Positions 56,317 through 64,000 of a DNA stretch of 64,000 bases are shown here, one piece after another. Origin of the DNA: Calonectria ilicicola (taxonomy: Eukaryota; Ascomycota; Sordariomycetes; Hypocreales; Nectriaceae). Made by a program: the position numbers and the translations under genes. Location: positions 6,324,001 to 6,388,000 of the forward strand of contig CP085826.1 of assembly GCA_020809705.1 (NCBI GenBank), given 5' to 3'. The notes under the pieces were generated by a model that saw nothing but the letters and a program-made list of their open reading frames with translations, ran no database searches and had not been told where the DNA came from. Numbering within the stretch: position 1 is the first letter of the stretch; each line of letters starts with the position of its first letter.

Positions 56317-58091
56317 GATGGAGTTGAGGGGGCAATGAGAATTACTGAATCTGAGAACAAGAAGGGGTGGTCTCAAGAGGCGCACGCCTATAAAGGTATT
56401 TAAATGGAACCTTCTTAAACTCAAGCCTTGGAAAGATTCCCGAGTTCCGGCATCACCTGGCCGGTTTGCCATTGCAAGCCGGCCTCAAGGGAACATGGCC
56501 CACAACATAGTGCTATCTTCTGTGCCATTGAGGCCCCCGCCATTCACCATCTATAGAAGGTCGCTATTTACTGACTCGTGAGTGTGAAGCGGAATCGAAA
56601 GCAGATCGGCAGCTCAATGGAGGGGTTTCCCGCGGAAAATGCCCCGCCTTGTACTAGCGCAATTGGCTGCAGTACGGTTTGATAACCAGATAACGGAGGC
56701 CCATGTCCGACATTCGGACCCAAAACAACGACCGGCAGAAAAGGATTCTGTCGTCTAGAAAAGACAATGTTTCTCACTATTCAATGAGACTTTCTAGTGA
56801 AAACTACATTGTGTATTCGTCCTAGATTCTTTAGGGGGTTAACGCAAAGGGACAACACAAAGTCCCAGTTTCCACCAAACGTCTCGCACTCGAGCACCCT
56901 CCCTACGACGACTACGAATCCCTTCATGTATACAAGTGGTGACAATTGCAAAGTAAATTTTGGTATACCATTGGTACATATAGATGCAATGATAGCAAGT
57001 GTTTAGCATCCGTAGCATGTTTTATGCGTAAGACCAATGGAAACATGTCAATGCGCATTGTGATGAGGATATTGGAAGCGAAGCTTTTCGAGGTCGTTGG
57101 ATCGCGGAATTTCAGATGAAGCCAATTATTAACTTAAAATGAAGAATCAAGAAATTGTCTTGTGACTAAGTATAAAAAAAATCCATTACGCTGTCTTTGC
57201 TGCTTGAGACATGGGTTAGCAGCAATGTCAATCTCATGGTCAGAAGCCAAGCATGCGCGGAGAGAGTTTAGAGATACTCCACACAACCATTGGCTGCGCA
57301 TGCTTGATGTGTAAATACATATGTTAAAATGCCCTGCAATAGTACTGACTTTGATTTTAGCAGGTTGTAGAGCTGTAGACAGTTGTCGAGATGTCTTGGA
57401 CTTTCTTCTGTCTGGTTACCGAAACCCCACTTGCTCACGAGGCAAGCCTCTTGAAGACGTCCTGTAAATGACGACAGATGACGCAGTTTTCGGTTCAAAT
57501 ATTCTTAGTAAACCAAGAAAATACTAGTAGGATCGAATATATTCATTATTATGAAGAGAGATGGGAAAATTAAGAAGGCAAGAAACCTCCCGAGTTGCGA
57601 CGGTGTCGCATTCCAGTCGATAAGCACATAAGTGGAGGTGTGAGCGATCATTCTAGCGTGAACATTTAGTTTCATTTTAGACCTTTTTTTTTTGTCCCTT
57701 TTCTCATTAATTCTGGGGGTTCGAAGTTGACAATGCTAATATACTTGTACCGACGAGTAGAACTTGTACCATATGGCATTACATGCAACGCGCGGTGAAG
57801 CCAGTTCGGTCCCGCTTTTATTCAACCCCGCCACCGATCCATTGGCCGACCTAGTCGATTTTTCTATCTTATCGATAAGAAAAACACAAAGAAAAATTGG
57901 CTCGACTTTTAAAAGTTCTTTTCCTCCGCCGCCGCGTCTCCAATCTCTGTCCACGCCCGCCGACTTTTCTGATTGAAGGACCCATAATCAGAAATAGTAA
58001 TTGAAAAGGGTGCATCCTTGGCCGAATCGCCGCAAAAAGAGGAAAAGGAAAACAGCAAGAGGGAACCGTCAAGAAAGAAGAAGTCGTCAAG
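56317..58091. other. Divergent intergenic region between the PLP enzyme gene and MRT4
   Basis: 1.8 kb, lower GC in 56900-57700. Holds both promoters. A 12-bp palindrome with two GATA cores lies at 57868. No protein-like frame; 57268-57498 (-) is open but unrecognised. Confidence 0.55.
57868..57879. promoter_or_regulatory. Palindrome CTTATCGATAAG upstream of MRT4
   Basis: A perfect 12-bp palindrome containing two inverted GATAAG cores, 213 bp upstream of the MRT4 start codon. It could be a paired GATA-factor site or a core-promoter element of ribosome-biogenesis genes. Function is inferred only from position and symmetry. Confidence 0.35.
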
Positions 58092-58979
58092 ATGCCTAAG
58101 TCGAAGCGCAACAAGGTTGTCCACCTCAGCCAGGTCAACAAGAAGACCCGCGAGGACAAGGACAAGCTCTTCCAGAACATCCGCGACACCGTCCCCGAGT
58201 TCCAGACCTGCCTCGTCTTCAGCGTCGACAACATGCGCAACAGCTACCTCAAGGATGTGAGGCGCGAACTCTCCGACTCCCGGTATGTCTTGCTCCCTTC
58301 CGAGGTTCTGTTGATACAGAACCAAGAGGTCATGAGAAGAAGAGAAAAACTAACACCCGACCTTTTCGCAGAGTCTTCTTTGGTAAGACCAAGCTCATGG
58401 CCAAGGCCCTCGGTCAGACCCCCGCCGAGGCTATCGCCCCGGGTATCGACGACCTTGCTCGTTACCTCACAGGCACCGTCGGCCTGATTCTCACCAATCG
58501 TCCCGTCGAGTCAATCCTGTCCTACTTCGAGAACTTCGCGCCCGTCGACTTTGCTCGCGCTGGTGTCCCCGCCTCCCGCGACTTCTCCATCCCCACTGGT
58601 GTCGTCTACGCAACTGGCGGCGAGGTGCCCGCTGAGCACGATGTGCCCATGGAGCACACCATTGAGCCTGAGCTGCGCCGACTTGGTGTTCCTACCCGCA
58701 TGGTCAAGGGCCGCGTCGTTCTCGGCGATGAGTCTGGCCAGGGCGAGGAATACGTCGTTTGCAAGGAGGGCCAGATCCTGGACTCGCGACAAACGAGGTT
58801 GCTCAAGTTGTTCAGTGTGTGCTTGAGTGAGTTCAAGGTCAAGGTGATGGCGTAAGTTTTCCCCAGATGTTTTCTTTATTCATTTAAACGATAAGCGCTA
58901 ACAAGAGCATTATAGTCACTGGAGCGCTGCTACGTCAGAGGTGACCGAAGTCAACTCTATGGATGGTGTTGAGAATTGA
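58092..58979 (+). CDS. MRT4: Ribosome assembly factor Mrt4 (uL10 family)
   Basis: Exons 58092-58282, 58372-58851 and 58916-58979; 244 residues. The start [18 protein letters not shown] is characteristic of Mrt4. It is followed by uL10-like blocks: [76 protein letters not shown], and [20 protein letters not shown] ending the insertion domain. There is no acidic C-terminal stalk tail, which separates it from ribosomal P0. Mrt4 occupies the P0 site on pre-60S particles in the nucleolus and is exchanged for P0 late in maturation, with Yvh1. It converges with the U1-70K gene. Confidence 0.95.
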
Positions 58980-59723
58980 AGTCGGCAAGAGGAAGGAAAA
59001 ACAAGAAAAGGGTGCTAAAGATTGGGTTCGACACATCTTCTGTTCATATGACTGATACCAGCATGACATTTTATGGGATCTCGGCGTTGAGGGCCAAGGG
59101 ACACGGGGGCATCATGTTGACTAAACACGCCCCTGGATGATAAACAGGCAAAATAAAAGACAATAACAATCAAGGTCAACCTCGTTCTGAATGAGCGGTA
59201 GTCATTCCTAAACCACTGAAATTTCAAAATAATACAAAATCACCCTACTGGGGGCCAACTAGAGGTCGGCAGGCATGAGAGGCTTCGTGGCAAGCAAGTC
59301 ACGAAGTGCTTACCTCTTAACCTTACCTCGGGTCTTAGCCACTGCTGCGAGCTACAGTCAATTCGAGTTCCGTCCCTAGCCCACCAGTCCATCCTTTCAA
59401 TTCATATTAGAATACATGTAACGTGTTTTTCTGCTTTTCTCGTTACCTGCCTCCTTGACCCATCTGAGAAATTGAATATTCTTGCTGCGATTGAGCATCA
59501 ACAGGGCTTAGGGAAGACTGCGTAGTTGAGTACCAATCAGGAGCAATGGATATGTGCGGAAAGTCAGGAAATCCAGGCCATTCGTGTAATGAGTGATTGA
59601 AAACTGCCAAAGGGCTTTTGTAGGTCGCGAGGTGTCACACAGATTTGGGAGTTGAAGAGGGGGAATGGATCAGTGACAAAGTGATAAAGTCGACAACCCA
59701 CCAGAGGCCCAACGACTAAAAAC
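58980..59723. other. Convergent intergenic region (3' ends)
   Basis: 0.74 kb between MRT4 (+) and U1-70K (-) stop codons. No gene seen. Confidence 0.6.
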
Positions 59724-61296
59724 TTAGTATCGGCGCAACTTCCGGGGGTCTTCGTAGCCGCCACCGTCGTAGCCGCGCTTTCGGCCACCATCGTCGTCTC
59801 GGGGTCGGTCGTAGTCCCTATCACGATACCCACCTTCTCTGCGGCCGATGGGTTCCATGTTGCTACCCGTCCTGCGGCCCTCACGATCTCCGTATCGGCC
59901 ACCATCACGGTAGCTGCCGCCGTGTCTGTCGTCATATGAGCGGCTGCCTCGATCATACCCACCACGATCACCCCGGTCCCGGTCACCTCGGTCCCGGTCT
60001 CTGTCTCCACGATCTCCGCGGTCGCCACGGTCACCACGGTCACCACGATCGCCACGGTCGCCACGGTCGCCACGGTCGCGGTCATAGCCGTTTCTTCGGT
60101 CAGACCCAGGTCCGGATGGAGCACCGCTGGGGGCTCCATAACCGTTTCGATCGCCACGGGATCCGTCAAAACCGCCACGGAAGCCGCCGCCTCCTCGGCC
60201 ACCAAAGCCTCCGCGGAAGCCGCCTCGTCCACGTCCGCCGCCTTCGAAGCCCTTGTAACCTCCGCGGAAGCCGGCGCCAAAGTTTCCTGGGCCCATGGGA
60301 CGAGAAGGCATCGACCTAGTGTACCCTCGGCCACCGAGACCTCCGCCAAATCGTCGGGGCTTCCAGCCTTTAACAGTTCTACCTCGCTCGACGTCTACCT
60401 TGATACGTCGATCTTTGATGCGAATTCCATCACATGATTCCAGAGCAGCTACTCGCGATTGCGCCAAAGGGCGCGGGTGTCAGTAAATCTTACCATAAAA
60501 CACCAAAGGTGTTGAGTGAGGAACAAATGAAAACATGAAGTCAAGACGGGCAAGCTTGAGGGCCCTTTGTGTCTTGCAGACTACTTAAAGAGAAGGGCAA
60601 GCCTGAGGGCCGCATCTCAAAAGGTACATCCAGAAAGGAAAAAAAAAAAAGTATGTCAGGAGGGGATTAGGGGGAGTAGTTACCTCTCATATCTTTCTCA
60701 ACCTCAAAAACCACGAAGGCATATCCTCGATGGGACTTCTTCTTTTTCCGGGGCTTCTCATGCGCATGTGTATCGGTGATGATTCGGATCTAAACAAAAG
60801 AGTCAGTTGTTGGCTGCGCAATTACCTCAAAGGGGGTAGGTGATACGTACGCGCTCGATGGGGCCGAACCGACCAAATTCCTTTTCCAAGTCTCGCTCGT
60901 CGGCATCATAGCTCAGACGAGCTACAATAAGCGTCTTAAAGGCGTCGCCGCGGATATTTGGGTCTTCGTGAGGCTTGACTATTGAGAAAAGTTAGCAACC
61001 GCATATGAGCCGGCAAGACTAGGGTTTGTCGCACAAAGCTTGGGCGCATCCGCAACTTGCTGTTTTGCAGCGTCCTTCTTCTCCTCCCTCTTGCGATCGC
61101 GCTTCTGCAGCCAGCTCTCAGTAGGGTTGTAGCTGTCTGTCTCCTTGTACTTCTGGAGCTCTGGGAGAAAGGCCGCGACTCCGGTGATGGGCGCAGTCTT
61201 GCGGTTCTGGGGCGCATGATCCGGGGCGTCGACCCATCGCAGGGGTGGACGCGGCGCGAAGAGCGCAAGCAGGTTGGGGGGAAGCTTGTCGGTCAT
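59724..61296 (-). CDS. U1 snRNP 70 kDa protein
   Basis: Exons on the minus strand: 61035-61296, 60851-60978, 60684-60789 and 59724-60448; 406 residues. The N-terminal U1-70K domain includes [20 protein letters not shown] and [20 protein letters not shown]. After intron 1 the frame gives [18 protein letters not shown] and the RRM, with RNP2 LIVARL near residue 105 and RNP1 RGYAFVVF at 151-158. It ends with [20 protein letters not shown] before a long RGG- and Arg-Asp-rich tail. The protein binds stem-loop I of U1 snRNA and helps choose 5' splice sites in the nucleus. Intron 3 (235 bp, 60449-60683) is the largest of the gene and lies inside the RRM. Minus-strand frame 59564-60349 is a shadow of the repetitive tail. 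The gene is divergent from mL43, 333 bp apart. Confidence 0.93.
60007..60078. repeat. 9-bp coding repeat in the U1-70K tail
   Basis: About eight units of the type CCACGGTCG or CCGCGGTCG on the plus strand, encoding a repeated Gly-Asp-Arg tripeptide on the minus strand. In-frame unit number may vary between strains. Confidence 0.85.
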
Positions 61297-61629
61297 GGCG
61301 CGGCACCGTGTCGGGTGCTCTGGAAAAATTAAAAACAGGAAGAGGATATCAAGAACAAAGGAGCGAAATGAAATCGGCGAGGCACAGGAAGCCGCCGGAA
61401 TTAGCAGATGACGAGAAACAAGGTATGCTGAGGGCAAGCTCCAGGCTGTCGCGCCGCAGTGAAATTATCCAGCGAAAGGTTGTGGTCTGCCGAAGTTCTG
61501 CCGTCCCGCGCTACGCCCTTTTGGGCACCTGGAGAGTGCTGATTTTCGGCCATGGGTCGTTGCTACTCCAAAACTTCTCTAACGTTGACGTCGGATCATG
61601 AAGATAGCGATTGACACGGCCACACAAAC
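61297..61629. promoter_or_regulatory. Shared divergent promoter, U1-70K / mL43
   Basis: 333 bp separate the two start codons, so promoters and leaders of both genes must lie here. A TGACGTC element (CRE/ATF-like) occurs at about 61586. Bidirectional control is inferred. Confidence 0.5.
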
Positions 61630-62152
61630 ATGACGATCAAGGCGATAAGGGCAGTCTCTACCGGCCAGGTGGGTCTTCATCTCGATACCTTCCAACAATA
61701 TGTCCTCAATGCTCACATGTAACAGAATGGCCTCGGTTCCTTCATTCTTCAGTGCAAGAAGCTGGACTTCCACTACTGTGACTGGGCTGGAAGCTCCAAG
61801 GGCATGAAGTATGCAAATCTCGTTCCAATTGTATCTTAATTTATGTTAACTTGATCGCAGTGGCTTCATCAAGTCCCTCCTCCCCAAGTTCGCATCTGCC
61901 AACCCTCAGGTTGAATTTGCTGTCTCCCCTCGACCAGGCAAGCACCCAGTCATTATCGGCCACTACATCAACGGCCGAACAAAGCCCATCTGCGTGCGAA
62001 ACCTATCTCCTTACGAAATCCTCAAGAAAGCCGAGCTTCTCCGTGATGCCAACGGAGAAAAGCTGAAGCGCCACAACAGGGCGGTCACGAGCATCAGGCC
62101 CAGTGTGCGTGGCGTCTGGTCACCGTACCACGGCAAGGGAATGGTGGTGTAA
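61630..62152 (+). CDS. Mitochondrial large-subunit ribosomal protein mL43
   Basis: Exons 61630-61668, 61726-61808 and 61861-62152; 137 residues, normal for the family (yeast Mrpl51, human MRPL43). Blocks seen are GLGSFILQCKKLDFHYCDWA, GSSKGMNGFIKSLLPKFA, NPQVEFAVSPRPGKHPVIIG and HYINGRTKPICVRNLSPYEI, ending SIRPSVRGVWSPYHGKGMVV. It adopts the thioredoxin-like L51/S25/CI-B8 fold and is part of the mitoribosome large subunit. The short first exon encodes a basic leader (MTIKAIRAV). As a mitochondrial protein mRNA it would be a plausible Puf3-type target, but I saw no TGTANATA in the first few hundred bases after its stop. Confidence 0.95.
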
Positions 62153-63879
62153 AATGGTCTTTGGGGGAAATCTGGGCATCCGTGTACGTATATATGTATC
62201 AATTTTGGGGGGGCAGTCACGAAGCATTGGGTTGCGAGGACATTGTACGATTTAGAGTCAAGAATCTCAAAACTACCTTACGACTATGACACCTTTCAGG
62301 CGATAGAGGTCTGAAAAAATAGCATTCAATGAAACAAGAAGAAACTCAATGTCTCAGTAACGACGCTATCAAATAAATACTATAGCCTCTGATGTCCGGT
62401 CATGAGGTCACTAATTAGCATGACAGAGAGTATGCCAATGAACCAGTCGGACAAGTGACAGCATAGACCAAGGTCCTTGTGTGGAATAAGTATCTTGAAA
62501 TATATGCATGACTTTCACCAGTGCGAGAAGGGCCTATTCATTCGTCCAGTTGAACGAATAGTCGAGACAGACAACGAATAGCAGACTGTTAAGATTGGGA
62601 CAAAAAGAGATGCATTTGGTTAGAGAGCATATGATCGCTATTGTTTGTCTATCTCGACTCTCTGGTATTAATTTCATTGTTCCTTTGGTTAGGATAATCG
62701 AGGAAGATTAAATACAACGATTACATATCTACCAAGTTTATGACTCTAATACCTCTCTAATACCTCTGAGGGGGTTTATAATGGAACCTACTACTTACTC
62801 AATTAAATAAAAATAAACCCAAAGGTGAAACAAGCAACATGTCGTCGGAAATCGGGCGAGGGAAACTTTACAATTCTTTTGTCCATAGTGAGGGCAAGGT
62901 CTCAACAACAAGAACTGCTGCGTTTTATCGCTTATGCATAAACGTGCACTCTCTGAATGCACAGTACGCCAATAAATTATTCCTCAAGCCCAAGGTGCCT
63001 CTCAGTTGAATCTCTTATCCCTTATTTCACCCACATATGGCATTCATAAGGTGTATATAATAGCCCATAATCTCTATCCTCCAACTTCGGCAACCTAAGC
63101 GAGTCAGTACTAAGATATGACAATGTCACAAAAACCCAACTACAACGCTCGTGGTTTAGAAACGGACGAAGGCAGCCCCCAGAGAACACGTGATTTCGCT
63201 ACAACATCTATTGGCACATCTGGAAGGACCGCAGAAATATCAGCAAGTGGGAAAAGATAACGTGATAAGTCATACTGAGTGAGCCATCATAAATCACCTG
63301 ATATGGATCTTGCGCCTACAAGTTCATCTTGCATAGCGTTCGCCCTCCTCGATGCCATGATAATTTTTGTGTGTTGCGTGTGGGCTACTTAATCTAATCT
63401 TGCACATACAGGCCTCATCATGATCATCGTAATACAATCACAGTCGAGACCATGGATCTTCTCCAATTTAGTTGAGAAAGCCTTCTAAATCATGCCTCTC
63501 TCCGTTGATCAAGTTCCATGTTTTTTTCAATTCACAGGTTCAGTTGCGAGGTGTGCACATCCAAGTAAAAATCATATCAAGTTTTTTTTTTGGTTTTATC
63601 TAAGTTTTTCTATCTGTTTTTTTTTTCTTTTCGTTTTTTGAAAGACATGTAAGTGAAATAGCAACAAAGAAGAGAGTACAAAAAAGACCTATTCCTCCAT
63701 ATCATAATTCGTATCTGCTACCCATCTGTTTGACTGGTTCAAAGTTCTGTTTCTTGTTTATTTTATGTGAATGAAGTGAAAGAGAATCCCAACTTCCTCC
63801 ACCGACGCGATGGTCGAGTCGCCTTATCCCGATCCCAAAAGGGTAAGGGGCCATGGGTGCTCAAAAGGATGCAAGCCGA
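62153..63879. other. AT-rich convergent intergenic region
   Basis: 1.7 kb between the mL43 stop and the stop of the next minus-strand gene. It is AT-rich with T runs near 63580-63640. A TGTATATA element lies at 63052-63059. No gene is supported. Confidence 0.55.
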
Positions 63880-64000
63880 TCAATGCTCGGTGCTATAATC
63901 CTCGGACTCATGGTCTTTGGCATCCTGGGGTCCGGAAAAGAAAATCCTGAAATCCTCTCGGGAAGTTCCTCCATTAGGCAGGACAATAATGTCTCTGCCG
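63880..64000 (-). CDS. 3' end of an unidentified minus-strand gene
   Basis: Reading leftwards from the window edge, the frame is open for 39 codons to a TGA at 63880-63882. It contains GRDIIVLPNGGTSREDFRIF and ends in an acidic tail, KDHESEDYSTEH. The residue mix and codon choice look coding, but too little is present to name a family. It may also be only part of a last exon. Confidence 0.5.
   Translation of the reverse strand, partial: GRDIIVLPNGGTSREDFRIFFSGPQDAKDHESEDYSTEH

Noticed and set aside
59564..60349. 261-codon minus-strand frame rich in Ala/Val/Thr
   Set aside because: It is an alternative frame of the repetitive U1-70K tail, which is explained by the real gene.
1..64000. tRNA, 5S rRNA or snRNA genes
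   Set aside because: I looked for A-box/B-box pairs and GGTTCGAATCC-type loops and found none with a plausible cloverleaf; a covariance-model search would be decisive.

Overview
The window is a eukaryotic chromosome segment from a filamentous ascomycete (Pezizomycotina). The evidence is intron-rich genes with short introns of about 46-80 bp with GT..AG ends, fungus-specific families (PacC, Zn2Cys6 regulator, Stb3, Nnf1, fungal Top3) and long pyrimidine-rich leaders. Protein content and the GC-rich coding style fit Sordariomycetes, probably Hypocreales; that placement is inference. I saw no tRNA, rRNA, CRISPR array or bacterial operon. Splice sites were assigned by hand from frame continuity and family conservation.

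Layout. 1-1793 (+): 3' part of DNA topoisomerase III. 6038-7090 (+): Stb3-type Sin3-binding regulator. 12045-14014 (+): PacC, the ambient-pH zinc-finger factor; its 5 kb upstream region holds dense clusters of GCCAAG, the PacC target site. 16013-16690 (+): a secreted protein with three cysteine-rich repeats, unknown to me. 20294-23295 (+): a transcription factor with two tandem Zn2Cys6 clusters, facing 24450-25025 (-), a small single-pass membrane protein with LPxY motifs. 25026-33863 is an 8.8 kb stretch without a convincing gene; its right end looks like the leader of a Puf3-type RNA-binding protein (33864-36830, +).

Next come a CCDC90/MCUR1/Fmp32-family mitochondrial protein (38711-39982, +), kinetochore Nnf1 (40584-41646, +) and a PH-domain protein (42520-43872, -). 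After a 5.5 kb gap lies an NTF2-RRM-RGG G3BP/Bre5-like protein (49355-51105, -). An AT-rich segment between imperfect, transition-rich direct repeats (51617-53063) may hide a small spliced gene. It is followed by a same-strand pair: D-amino-acid oxidase (53100-54465, -) and a threonine-aldolase/alanine-racemase-family PLP enzyme (55033-56316, -). The right end has ribosome-assembly factor Mrt4 (58092-58979, +), U1-70K (59724-61296, -), mitoribosomal protein mL43 (61630-62152, +) and the 3' end of an unidentified gene (63880-64000, -).

Most genes are single-copy housekeeping or regulatory genes without a common pathway. Two local relations stand out: PacC with its own target sites upstream (probable autoregulation), and the D-amino-acid oxidase/PLP enzyme pair (a possible D-amino-acid module). 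Large gene-poor intervals precede the regulatory genes pacC and the Puf gene and probably hold extended promoters, leaders or noncoding transcripts.
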